Of a stretch of DNA of 64,000 nt, positions 35,109 to 46,699 are shown in pieces. Source of the DNA: Nereocystis luetkeana (lineage: Eukaryota; Sar; Phaeophyceae; Laminariales; Laminariaceae); NCBI GenBank assembly GCA_031213475.1, contig JARUPZ010000020.1, forward strand, positions 2,782,975 to 2,846,974. The letters run 5' to 3'. The notes beneath the pieces are model-generated. The model searched no databases. It was not told the DNA's origin and worked only from the letters and a program-made list of their open reading frames with translations. The translations under genes and the position numbers were made by a program. Within the stretch, counting starts at the first letter, position 1; the number at the start of each line of letters is the position of its first letter.

Positions 35109-36757
35109 TGTGTGTGTGTGTGTTCTTCACATTAAACCGTTCTTTCTACCCGTCGACATCCAGCACAACCAGTGTCCGTGCCGATTCTTCAATCCTAGAA
35201 GAGATACAAGTTCTGTGGTCACAAAGCTACGCCACAGAGATACTACGTTGCCACGTGTGCAGTGTGCACTGCAGTGGGCAATGCAAAGCCATGTCATCAT
35301 ACTAGATACGACAGGCACGACATACGCAATCTATGAAATAGTGAAACGAAAACAAACAATCAAAGAGAAAACAAAAACAAGGTAGACAAATCGAAAAAGA
35401 AAAAGAAGAAAAATGAAAGCAAAATCTAAGAGAAACAATCTGTCGTGCCCCCCCCCCCGCAGGCGAGGTGGCCAACACTTGAAAAAGAACGAGCTGGAAA
35501 AAAGAAGAAATAACAAAAAACACCACTGCTTGTGAACAGAGTAAGACAAAGAACCAAGGAGAAAGTAACAAGGAAGAATAACAAAGGGGAAATAACAGGC
35601 AGACCAAAGCCCAAAGCACCTTCCAGGTGGCGGCAGCAGCTTGTGGTACGAGTAGTATAGCCAGGTTCTCCCTGCTAATCCGCCTGGTACCTTGCTACCC
35701 AGACTGCCGTCTCCGCCCTGCGTTCGTCAACTATGCCCAGCCCCTTGGCGTCAGACAATACGAGCCGAGCAGAGCAGGTTCGTCTTCCAACCACGCCACA
35801 CGGCTCCTTGAGTACGGCTTATCAATCAGAAAAGGAAGAGGAAGAGAAAAAATGAAATGAAAATCACGGAGAGTCAGCGCAAGAAAGAAAAAAAAAAAAA
35901 ACTAAAAGAGAAGACAAGGGAAGACCACGTTCGAGCCAGCTGCACCAGTTGGTAGCACTAGTAGTATGGTCATGTTCTACTTCTTAGTCGACTTGGTGCC
36001 TTGCTACCCTGTCTGCCATCTCCTTCCTACTTTCGTCTACCGCCGTTTCCCTTCTACCCCTCCTGTTCCCCCCCCTCTCCGCATTCCCTCGGTCGGGCTT
36101 TATGCCACTTCTCCTGTTGCCCCCTCCCCCCCCGTTCCTTTGGGCACCATCCACGGCGGATGCGCGGCGCTGCCTACTCATCTCAGCCTCAGCCTCGTGC
36201 CACCTCACCATGAACCGTTCGGCTGCTTCAAGGATCCCCCGGTACCACTTCCCCACCTTTTTGGCTGCAGTGGACCACAACGCGGTCTCAACTCCAAACA
36301 CCAAGGGGGCAACTTCCGTTGACCCTTCGGTGGCTCGGAACTCCCTAAGGTCTTCGACTATGCATCTATGCCAAGTCTTACACTGTCCGCCTGGTCTCGG
36401 GTTCTCCCCACCAGCTATCGTCCCGAGCATTACCCGATTGGGTAATCGCTCCTTGCTTTGCCGTGCCACGCCCCCCGCAAAGAAGAGCCGCCGTTTACGA
36501 ATGGTCGTTTCGATGCTCTCGCAACGTGTCATCTTGAGGGCCTTCGCGTACGAGAGGGTGGCATGGTCAGTATGAAGTCGGCGCTGGAAGCCAATGACTC
36601 GCAACAGGACTTGGTGGTGAGCCGTTCGAAGCTTGGCAAAGTGTTCCGCTCTGAGGGTCCACGTCACACACCCGTACAGCAGGGTCTCAATCACCTCGGC
36701 CTTCAGCATTCGGACTTTAAGGCTAAGGGGGGCGGTCGTCCTATCATACAACTCAGG
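35109..36757 (-). mobile_element. 5'-truncated LINE with RT C-terminus
   Basis: The minus-strand frame (about 36757-35984) encodes the region after the RT catalytic core: LSLKVRMLKAEVIETLLYG, LRTAHHQVLLRVIGFQRR, SIETTIRKRRLFFAGGVARQ, ERLPNRVMLGTIAGG. LKAEVIETLLYGCVTW and IGFQRR are typical of LINE RT thumb and connection regions. The 3' UTR (35984-35109) has two related ~100-bp modules (35630-35735, 35935-36050), a 13-C run near 35449 and a tail TTTAATGTGAAGAAC(AC)n. The RT palm and endonuclease are absent. The first ~20 codons are P-derived, so the frame start is artificial. Confidence 0.8.
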
Positions 36758-37183
36758 TAGTGTTGTTGTTGTTCTCACATTAAATCTCTGACGAAGGAGA
36801 CCGTGGTCACACAAAGGTGCTGGAGCCCTATTAATAGGAAGATCCGAAAAACGAAAAAAATCGAAAATTCGGCTGCCTCAAAATACACGAGACGAAAAAA
36901 GCGCACGCAAGATAAAACCAATGTGCAAAACTGAACTAACATGGCCGCGGGTATATCCTCTCAACTATAAAATAGATAGAAGAGTACCCCCGTTCCCACC
37001 ACTAACCAACTCGTGGCTGCTGACTACAGCGGATGCTGTCTGAAGTGCTGCCTGCACCCTACGAAACGCACGGTAGTCGTGAAAACGAAAGAGGAACACA
37101 CCTACCTGCCTGCTATCTGGAGTGTTGTCAGAGTGAAGACTCGCGGGTATGCAGTCAAAAAAGGAGCAATCGAACCTTACTAC

Positions 37184-37295
37184 GCCTGTCGTATCTAGTA
37201 TGATGACATGGCTTTGCATTGACCGGCACGGACACTGGTTGTGCTGGATGTCGACGGGTAGAAAGAACGGTTTAATGTGAAGAACACACACACAC
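37184..37295 (+). mobile_element. Short LINE 3' insertion with target duplication
   Basis: It begins gcctgtcgtatctagtatga and ends GTTTAATGTGAAGAAC(AC)n. It is flanked by ACTAC at 37179-37183 and 37296-37300. P copy 1 has a single ACTAC and no insert. It is 5'-truncated and internally deleted relative to 39.60-39.80 kb. Confidence 0.88.
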
Positions 37296-37482
37296 ACTAC
37301 CACACGAATATCAACCATCGCCATCTCTTCCTGGACTGTCTGACGCAATAAAGTTGCAGCACAGTTATGATACCACGTCCCTGATAATTGCGTAGGTTAT
37401 TCCCCATGAAGGGTATACCACTCGTTAAACTACAAAGACCAGTGACTACGTTTATAACAAGATAACAAGTACCAGTAGATAC

Positions 37483-37820
37483 GCCCCGGTGGTTCAAGTG
37501 GTTAACCTCGAATTCTACTTGTTCGAGTCCTGGGTTCGAGCCCTAGGAGGGTCGGACATTGACTTTATTTGCAAAAATAAAAAAAGGGATTCAATTGTTG
37601 AGAGCGCCTTGCAGCGTGGGTAGGCACAATTCGATGCGAGTCGACGAGGGACGAAAAGGCTGAAATCTTCTCGCGATAAAAATGTAGGCACGTACCGTAG
37701 CGGGAAGGGGGGAGAAGAGCCTGCTATGTGACCCCGGATCTGAGTTACGAGTTGTAAGGAGAGAGAGAAGAAGATGTGCGAAGATAATAAATGGGATGGA
37801 AAAAAAAAAAGAAAAAAAAA
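37483..37820 (+). mobile_element. tRNA-derived SINE, complete with target duplication
   Basis: The head GCCCCGGTGGTTCAAGTGG contains an A box (37490) and B box GGTTCGAGCCC (37533), spaced as in a tRNA, possibly Ser/Leu-like. The body is followed by an A-rich tail (37800-37820). Target duplication AGATAC lies at 37477-37482 and 37821-37826; P copy 1 has one AGATAC at the same place. Confidence 0.92.
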
Positions 37821-38932
37821 AGATACTATTCTGCCTCGTGAAAAACAATACCAGGAAAAAACAAACTATGACTGCTTCTCTCGTGATGATAGCGTGCGCG
37901 CAGATCATGGGTCTCCAGGTACCGTCTTCCTGCCGCTCTTCATGGCCGCATCATCGCCTTGGCCCAATCCACCCGCTCCTTTGCGAGTGCACTCGTTGCC
38001 ATTCCCTTCCAGTCGTTTCCCTTTCTCCGTCATCCTGAAAAACAAAATGCTCCTCGCACTTGCGGTTCTGATCTGGAAAATAAAAATTCTCGCGCAGGGG
38101 GAGGTCAATCCGTCTCTTCCCCGCACGTCGACGCTCAGTCTCCCTCCTCCCTCGTCGTCGAATCCAGCCTCCTACCGGCGCAATAGACTGTGCCGTAGTG
38201 TGGCCTGTGGTGGCGCCTGCCTCCGCGCACGGACACCCCGATTGAGCATTGCTGCTCTGCCGCAGCTGCTTAAAAAAGACGCGCGAATCGTAGGTGTCCG
38301 TGCCTGACGCACCACGTACGACCCAACTCTACTGCCGCCTGAGCCTCGCGGCCACAGGCAGCAGCGAGAAGGTATCACTCCTTGAGGGTGAGTCCGGCCT
38401 TACACCCGCCAGAAAGACCTACCCCACTCGCTATTAGCCTGATAGGGCATGCCTCGCAGCATTCCTTGCCGAGGCAGCGAGGGGAACGGGGGTGTGGGGT
38501 GTGGGCTCGTAGCAGTGGCGGTATTGATGAGGTAGAGCGAAGTCACGAATGTTCGAAGACACTCGATCAGTAGTGCTGCTGGTGTCTCGGTTGTTTTTCT
38601 TGTTTGATATCTTCGTTCACGTGTTCACCGCTTCTTCCATGTAGAATGATATGTAGCGACACCAGACAGCACTTTCTTCAGTTTAATAATACCTCCCTCC
38701 CTGGTGGTGAAAGAGCAGGAGACCCACCCCTTTACTACGATGAAAGCAGCGGATTGTTTCTACAAAGCTTCGCAGCAGATATATAGATAAGATACAAATA
38801 CACCTCACGTATCATACGCGCCGCGACTGGTTCGTATGCCTTTTGATATGCTGTAGTATTCGTGTACCCTGGTATGTATTTACATAGAGTATGTTGCACT
38901 GCTGTACCCATGAAAAAAAAGAATATACCAGG

Positions 38933-39282
38933 TTTTTTTTTTGTTTTTTTGTTTTTTTGCTCATCCCATTTATTATCTTCGCACATCTTCTTCTCTCTCT
39001 CCTTACAACTCGTAACTCAGATCCAGGGTCACATAGCAGGCTCTTCTACCCCCTTCCCGCTACGGTACGTGCCTTCATTTTTATCGCGAGAAGATTTCAG
39101 CCTTTTCTTCCCTCGTCGACTCGCATCGACTTGTGCCTACCCACGCTGCCAGGCGCTCTCAACAATTGAATCCTTTTTTATTTTTATTTTTGCAAATAAA
39201 GTCAAATGTCCGACCCACCTGGGGCTCGAAGCCAGGACTCAAACAAGTAGAATTCGAGCTTAACCACCTGAACCACCGGGGC
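38933..39282 (-). mobile_element. tRNA-derived SINE, complete
   Basis: This is the reverse complement of the 37.48-kb SINE from the head (CCGGGGC ends at 39282) to the poly-A tail (T-rich at 38933-38960). A and B boxes are retained on the minus strand. No clear target duplication was seen. Confidence 0.9.
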
Positions 39283-39294
39283 GACCTACTCGTA

Positions 39295-39799
39295 TGGAAG
39301 GTGCTTTGGGCTTTTGCCTGTTATTTCCCCTTTGTTATTCTTCCTTGTTACTTTCTCCTTGGTTCTTTGTCTTACTCTGTTCACAAGCAGTGGTGTTTTT
39401 TGTTATTTCTTCTTTTTTCCAGCTCGTTTTTTTTCAAGTGTTGGCCACCTCGCCTGCGGGGGGGGGGGCACGACAGATTGTTTCTCTTAGATTTTGGTTT
39501 CATTTTTCTTCTTTTTCTTTTTCGATTTGTCTACCTTGTTTTTGTTTTCTCTTTGATTGTTTCTTTTCGTTTCACTATTTCATAGATTGCGTATGTCGTG
39601 CCTGTCGTATCTAGTATGATGACATGGCTTTGCATTGCCCACTGCAGTGCACACTGCACACATGGCAACGTAGTATCTCTGTGGCGTAGCTTTGTGACGA
39701 CAGAACTTGTATCTCTTCTAGAATTGAAGAATCGACACTGGTTGTGCTGGATGTCGACGGGTAGAAAGAACGGTTTAATGTGAAGAACACACACACACA
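39295..39799 (+). mobile_element. 5'-truncated LINE 3' UTR
   Basis: This is the inverted near-copy of 35109-35625, including a G run (39457-39467), tttcatagattgcg, gcctgtcgtatctagtatg and the tail GTTTAATGTGAAGAAC(AC)n. It has no coding part and starts directly after the inverted SINE. Confidence 0.85.
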
Positions 39800-40638
39800 T
39801 GTAGTCCCCCAGGATTCAATGCAATATGAAGATATTACGGTGCGGCCCATTAATAATAGCATACCAGGTATATACCTGGTATATTGCTGTCTGGTCAACC
39901 ATTTTTCGAACACTTTTTTCGCGGACGTGGATGATTGCGATGTCAACCATTCGACTACGAGTATACCACCACATGCGACCATCGAGGGGTGGTTGGTGGT
40001 TGGACAGGTGGATGTGAAATGTTGAATGTGAAATGTGAAATGTGGATGTGAAAAATGATGCTGTCAACCATAAACCGACGCAAGTTGCTGTGCTACTGCC
40101 GCTGTACCCTGATATACAATCAACCATTGACCCTCCCTCCCGTTGACCGCGCCGCGCTTCTTTTCAAGGGAAGTAAGGGGCGAAGCGCGGAGAGCGGAGA
40201 GGAGAGGAGGAGAGGACACGTGTGTGTTGTGCGGTTGCCAGCGAGATGCCGCAAAAGCGTTCAAGGGACAAGGGACCCGATTTTATGAAATTATGGAATA
40301 CGTCAGCTGTGAGTTCGACTGATTATATAGTGGGACCCGATCTATATTCGTACGTTGGCTGTAGTTTTTTATTCGCCGGCGCAACTTTTTCCTGGAACGG
40401 TCCTTTCTTCGTGTTCGGTCACTTATTTTGATGAAGTTCGCGAAAAAACCGACCGGGTCAATCCGGTATTGGGTTGGGAAAAATAATAGCCCGACAAGAA
40501 AGAGCTGTTGGTATGGTGAAACCGATGGACCAGCACGCGCGCGTATCAGGTACTCACTAATACCTGGTATTAATAGTACTTTTCTGTAAATACGAGTATT
40601 GCACCACTGGGTGTGTGTGTACTGTCTGTATTTATCAG
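39800..40638. other. No gene recognised
   Basis: It holds two TACCWGGTA motifs at 39862 and 39873, a run of 'gtgaaatgtg' units at about 40010-40045, and a motif chain TACCTGGTATTAATA at 40561-40575. No supported coding region. Confidence 0.5.
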
Positions 40639-40647
40639 TATTAATAG

Positions 40648-40783
40648 AGTAGACAAGCCGAAAGTTGGCACGGAAGGGAGGTAGACTTGGTGCATGGGTT
40701 TCCTTTTGTTTCCGAGGTTTTCTTCTTTCGGGAAAGTTATGAGTGATCCATGTTGAAGATCATGCTGCACATTGTCGGATGGC
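40648..40783. repeat. Dispersed 135-bp repeat, copy 1
   Basis: It is nearly identical to 61596-61734 (gagtagacaagc ... cacattgtc). TATTAATA lies on both sides (40639, 40798). Confidence 0.88.
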
Positions 40784-40805
40784 AAAAGAAATAATAATAT
40801 TAATA

Positions 40806-42660
40806 GTCGTTCAGAGTACTCCTAGGACCTGCTGCTGCTGCTTAGCGTATTACGCGCACCAAATAATACCCTCGTAGCGCAGACCAGCTCAGACTAATTT
40901 GCACGTTCACTCGACGACCAAGGGAGAAAAATCGAGCCCGAACTAAACACCGAATGCCGAGAGACGCGTTTTCACGGATGGATGCGTCTTTTCATGGAAA
41001 ACACAAAGAACAGATATTTTCAAAAGACACCAATAATAATATTTATTTCCGTTTTTTTTGTGCTCCCCCTTTTTATTAGCCTTTTTTAAGGAGAAAACCG
41101 CCGTAGACTTCATGCCAGCGGTGCCTTTTTACCATCTTGTCGTTGTGTGTGTCCACGGCGGCGGGGGGGTCTACTGGTCGCTCGCAGGTGTTTGCACCGG
41201 TAAATGTTTCAGTCCTCCTGCTCTTATTTTTATTTGTTTCAGCGCGGTGTTCTCCGTTGTGTTTTTGTGTGTCGCTCTCTCTCTATCAGATAATCTCTTG
41301 AGTATTAACGTGGTCCTTTCGTGCGGCACGGTTTACCGTCCCAAAGAATTGTTCGGGACGACACCGAACAAAGTCGGCCCCCGTTGTTTTGTGCACCGCA
41401 ACACTCTCATGCACCACACCAAGTACCTGGTATGCTGCAACAAGGTGCCCTGCGGGGGGGGGCACATAATAATATGAAATAAATGCGGACAAACACCCCC
41501 CAACCTCAAACTCTATTATTGCCAAAGCCCTATGTACCCATAGCCTCAACTCGGACCTACGGTAGGTAGTGCTTGGCTTCAGCTTGTTGTCCTGGCATTC
41601 CCGTGGGCCCGTTTTTTCTGTCTCTATTTACAATGAGCGGCGGCTAACAGCACTCATGCCGGGTGATGATGTTCGTGACGGGGCGGTGGGGAGAGAATCC
41701 GGGGATGAGGCCGCTCGTCAGAAAAAAATGAATTGCGTGCAGAAACATGAATTATTGCGTACATATAGGTCCAATGCCTATCGCTTCTTGTGCTGTTTGC
41801 TGTTGTCATTGTTGTTAATATTGATATTGTACCATGTTGGGGGAGAGGGGTTGCCGTTGTTGTTCTTGCCGTTGTTGGCGTTATTCCGTGTTTTTGTTTT
41901 CGCTGTCGAAGGTTGGTGTCGCTGCTGTTGTCGTCGTTGTTGCTGTTGTTGCTCGTTTCATCGTTGTCGTTTTCAAGCGCGTGTTGATGTAGCGGTCAAC
42001 AACAGCAGGCTCGTTGATTGAAAAGACGAATAGCAAGCGGTACCAGCAGTGTTGGTCGTCGAGGCGGCGAACCGTTTGATGCCGAGAGGGCATGGGCAGG
42101 GGGCGAAGAGGAGAGGCGTGGATACGCCACCCCCGGCAGATAATAACATGGCCACCAATAATACTGGCCGCGCGGATAAGAGGGGGGGGGGGGGGGACGG
42201 ACGTATAGAACCGAGTGGGGATCTCGATGGGAAATCCCCCCCCTTCCACCGCCCATTCGTCTTATCTGTGTCTCACAACAACAGCAGTCTGTGACAACGT
42301 GGCCACTACTTCTATCTCTGCGGGATGAAAAATTAGGACGCGCACTTGGAGCACTGATTGTTCTGGGTAATACGTATATAATAGAAAGAGCGGTATCACA
42401 TGAGGACAACATAAAGAACAACAACAGCCAGGTACACGACCCGACTTATCATACGTATGCGCTACGTGCACTCCCCCTTTTCAGGCTGTCCCAACATCTG
42501 TGTACACGCTGTTGCTGCTGTTGGAACTACGGCTACTGCTGCTGGGACACAAAATTTACCAAACCATAATAAAGCGCACTGGTTCCGTTTCTATCGACGC
42601 CCCATCCATGCAGTTATGACGAGAACACCTCCACGAGTCGACAAATTGAACCTCCGTGTA
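40806..42660. other. No gene recognised; low-complexity tracts
   Basis: It contains (GTT/GTC)-rich sequence at about 41790-41980 and a 16-G run near 42181. The long frame at 41058-41477 has no recognisable motif and mixed composition. Confidence 0.5.
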
Positions 42661-42669
42661 CGGGTATTA

Positions 42670-42781
42670 TTCCGGGGGAACATATAAATAGGACCCACCG
42701 CACACATACATACATAAAACCCTATATATTTTGGCCTTTTTAATGGCATTATTTGGTCCTAGTTACTATGGTCCCCCGCAA
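42670..42781. mobile_element. M1 MITE, copy 7
   Basis: The ends are TTCCGGGGGAACATA and CTATGGTCCCCCGCAA with TA at 42668-42669 and 42782-42783. Confidence 0.85.
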
Positions 42782-43344
42782 TAATAGTGCTTCCGGGTGG
42801 GGTTTTCCGTAACTCAAACCCCGCTCATCTCAGGGGCTCACTGCTACATTACTCTGTAAACAGTGCCAGTATAGTGATAAGCAACGGAACAAAAGGTTTG
42901 CTGTGTTTTTTTTATACTTTTTGGGGGTTTTTTAGCTTGGCTTAAGCAACTTACTTGCTCGTTTGGTTTATATGGCGTTTAGTATAGCATGCAAAAACCA
43001 TGTATACATATATTTGACATGCTAAACCCCTTACGATGTAGCTTTGCACTCAAACGCGTACTATCGCGTTTGGGGTGAGCTCACAACGGGCATACCAAGA
43101 CCCATGTCGCACTCTACATATATATATGGGTTTTCCAGTAGAATATACCAGGCACAGTTCACCATACGAAAATCCGTGCAGAGAGGTAACATAAGAAAAA
43201 ACGCAAAACCCAGTTGCCACGATTCTCTGCTCGGCAATAAGCACCCAAACAACTCGGCTAGTCATGTTTATCCTAGCTGCTTATCAACAATACGCACTTG
43301 AACATTACCGACTCACTACCCAAGATGTGATTGTCAAACGACAA

Positions 43345-43605
43345 CTAGAAACTTGTAATTGCTCCGTTTCTAACGGCCCGTGAGTATTCTTTCAGCAAAG
43401 CCCCCGCAATTAGATTATATAGTTTGGGCGGTTTCGGATGGCTTTCTGCCTGTACATCTACCGCACGCAGTATTGCCCTCTCTACGTGCCTATCTGCCCG
43501 CCCATTGTGTCGGGAACGCACACCGCGGTTGATTGTCCTAAATGGTTGCTCATAAATGTTCTGGTTCTTCTCTTCTGACGGCTCGCGGGTATCGAGAAAA
43601 CTCAC
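43345..43605 (-). CDS. Unrecognised open frame, possible exon or TE remnant
   Basis: The 86-codon frame starts at a GTG and ends at TAG. It has a protein-like, charged composition (EEKNQNIYEQ, RSRHNGRADRHVERAI, KEYSRAVRNGAITSF) with no simple repeats. No AUG or clear family is visible. An AG lies just upstream, so it could be an internal exon. Function unknown. Confidence 0.25.
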   Translation of the reverse strand: MSFLDTREPSEEKNQNIYEQPFRTINRGVRSRHNGRADRHVERAILRAVDVQAESHPKPPKLYNLIAGALLKEYSRAVRNGAITSF

Positions 43606-43609
43606 TCAC

Positions 43610-45795
43610 AGAAAGGTCCTTATGAAGGTCACTGCGGAGCATATATCGTGTATCCACCCGTGACCTGAATCCACACTGCAGTAGTTGAATGGGATTTGCT
43701 GCTACCCTAGCCTGATTGGGCTGATGTATTGGGACTTATGTAACGCCAAATTGACCTACGGAAATATGCGGTGGGTTTCATGTATATATATCCCCGAGTG
43801 GGTTGCATAATATTTTTGGATGATTTTCCAGGGTCACGGGGGAAAGAGATGAAAGACCCCTAGGCCCCACGACATTGACTGACACTTCACGCACTTTTTC
43901 TACTTCTGTTACCGCGCCTCACGGCAAGGTCGATCGACCCACCACCGGGCGCACGAGTTGTCCCCTTGACTAGGTGTTTTTCCATGGAGTCAATCGTCCC
44001 GTATGTTTAAATAAATGTTGTCGTTGGATTTTCGGCTGGTCTGTTCACACCTTTGTAAAAACGGAACCATCAGATTATCTCCCGATTGGCCTCCTGCGCT
44101 TTCTCGACAGAGGCATGTACCTTTGGTGTTCTGCAGTGGTTGAAATTGGTCGAAATTCGGATGACGCAAATGAAATGGACGAAAAAAAAAACCCCTACAA
44201 CTGAACGTTTACACTGGACTTCTAATAGACATCTTCCAACAAATAGACAACAACAGACCACGAAACGGAGGCAGGCTCTTCGTGGGTTATGCGAGGGCGT
44301 CGGTTGCGCCAGACAGCAGTCAGTCGTATAATAGGCAGCCAGGAACGGATCACGAGTTGGTTTGTTCCGTGGACTCCCCTTTTTTTCGCGCCGAAAGCTC
44401 AGAAAACAAAAACACAAAAACGTGTTACCCCCGTTCGATATATATGCCTTTCCCGGCCGGCACCGCTCCAGGACGACCCCAACGATTCTACGATTCTACG
44501 TTCACTACTATGTCCCATAAAACCGGGAGGCGAGCACGCGTCTTTGTGCTAGCTACTGCGTGAATGAGCCTGGGATCTCCCACAGACAACGCGTGCGAGA
44601 GCAGTATAGTGGTGATTTGATCGGGAGCTCCATGGTTTGATCTACAGTCCTGGTTCCGTCCATTGCGTTCCTGCATTTATTTGTCGTCAACTAATGAAAT
44701 CGGTCATTATAGCAAGTAAGTGACGCGCCGGGAGCCTATAAGTGCTACGTAGGCTACATAAAAACGTCAGCGATGAAGGATTCGCTTTTTTTGCCAACTA
44801 TTTGCTGGTCTCCAGGCGAATATTGTAGCACACGCGACACACTACACTTGAAAACCTCGGAGTGACAACTTCCAACCTCGAGAGTTGGACGAAAATACCA
44901 GAAGAATATTGACCGTCTCTACCCTGAAACTTGAGAAGGACACACACACATTGTGTTACGTCAGACTTTCGCACATCGGAACGATCTCCGATCCCCAACT
45001 AATCATGATCTAGACCTTTCAGGGCAGATACATTCATGATCTGCATGATCTGTAGAATCTGTATGATATACAGCTCACGTTACCGGGGTGGAAGCCGTGT
45101 GATCTACATGATCTAGAACGGGCTTTCCTGGATTGAAGATATAGATATACGTACGATACCAAGTAGATAATGTTAGGCGAAGCTGATTCATGGATAACTC
45201 CCGCCGCCGGACGTCAACCCGCGCGGTTCCTCCACCGGAGCGAGCTCCAGCCTCGTGGACACGGGCTGGTGCCGCCGATCCGCCCGCTCCACCCTCACAC
45301 GTCCCATGCGCGACGTCGGAGACGAAGCCTCCACGAAATGCTGCCCTCTCAGCGTTTTGGCGCCTCCTGTTTCTCGTGCTAGGGTGATTTGGGAATGGTG
45401 ATTTCGGGTAGGTGCTCTCCGATATCAGATCTCCAGGAAGTGTCGGCTGATCCTGGGTGATGTAGTATAACAGCAGGTTAGGATCAAGGCGATCTACTGT
45501 AGACCGTTGATGTATTTGTCCGGTGTATGTAAAACTCCGAGCCTGCCCCAAAATATTATATATTACTGTAGGTGGTACCAACAACTATTATTATGCGTGC
45601 CATCCGACAATGTGCAGCATGAGCTTCAACGCTGATCACTCACAAAATTCGCGAAAAATGGCCCCCGCAAACGAAGGAAACCTACGCACAAGGTCTAGCT
45701 ACCTTCTATTTCCCTCTATGATGTATCTACGGCACTCCATTGGTTGTCTTCGCTTCCTCGTGCATCTCAATTTGTGCTCTACACGTTCTATCGTT
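43610..45795. other. No gene recognised
   Basis: A GC-rich island at 45180-45375 is open in several frames but shows no domain. 'tgatct'-rich sequence at 45000-45125 resembles 51080-51180, suggesting an old dispersed repeat. Confidence 0.45.
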
Positions 45796-45799
45796 AAAC

Positions 45800-46290
45800 C
45801 CTAAGCCGCATCCAAGCTTCCCCCCCACGCCATCGGTGTGGGTCTGTCACCCCCCCCCCCCCTCCCTTCTCCTTCTCCTTTCCTGGCGATCCCTGAGCTG
45901 GACTTTGAAGCGCGACACCCTCCTCGAAATGGTGCCCTGTGTAGTCACCAAGACGATGCGAAGTACAGTAGGCGTTCTTTCACCAATCCTTTCCTTCCCG
46001 TCGATCCACCATCCCTCCCCCCCACGACACTAGCTTCCAGCTGCTCGATGAACTTACCGCCGCTACCCCGAGACGGCAAAAACTTTCCGCTGCTAAAGTG
46101 TCACGTCTATAACTCCGTTGGTCAAAGGGCACATGCCCCGGACGAGCAAAGTGTTGGCGCTTGCGCGCCTCGACGGTAGAGGCAGCTGATCCGTCGTGAT
46201 CAGCACTGACTCCGCGCAGGTGTATCTGCGCTCGAGGGAATGCGAGGGTGACGTCCAGCAGGATGGGCTTCTCCCTATACTTCCTGTTAT
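45800..46290 (-). pseudogene. LINE C-terminal remnant (same family as 60-61.5 kb)
   Basis: On the minus strand it corresponds to the last ~165 codons of the LINE frame ending at 61549: the DVT block, the HLRG-SADHDGSAAST block, EARKRQH-ARPGHV, and the ISRRVSRFK stretch. It contains frameshifts. It ends at the equivalent of the 61549 stop. Confidence 0.75.
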
Positions 46291-46699
46291 AACGACTATT
46301 GTAATCAACTATTGCATCACGGCGCTAGCAAGGTTCGTTTATAACCCCGCGTATGCTCAGGCAGAAAAACAACTTTGAAAACGTGAACTTGCCAAAACTT
46401 GATAAAAAAACATACAAAAAGTTATGTTTTTTTTTTGTTTTTCGTCGGCTGAACTACGGAAATCGTTTTTTTCTGTTCAATTTTCCTGTTGCGAGCAATC
46501 ACGCGAGCCCAAGGTCATATGAGTTACACGTCGGCACGCTTTAGGCTCGCACGAAGTCCAGCAACACAAGGAGCCGGATACCCGGGGTTAGATGGCGGGT
46601 CTGACAGTAGATGGTAGTGCTGGCCGCATTACTGCTGCAAGAGGTTGATGGCGCGGGAGATGAACCCCGTGTGGATGTCGCCCGTACGGTCTCCCACAT

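Larger units (their letters stand above)
36764..38487 (-). repeat. P element copy 2, carrying SINE and LINE insertions
   Basis: It is nearly identical to 8314-9570, with four differences of note: a 112-bp LINE fragment at 37184-37295, a 338-bp SINE at 37483-37820, a 6-bp TTAATA insertion (CTAG to CTATTAATAG at 36828-36837) and small indels. Its (AAC)n tail abuts the 5' end of the LINE at 36757. Confidence 0.85.

Noticed and set aside
41058..41477. 139-codon hydrophobic frame
   Set aside because: T-rich translation without a family motif; no paired exon or start context.
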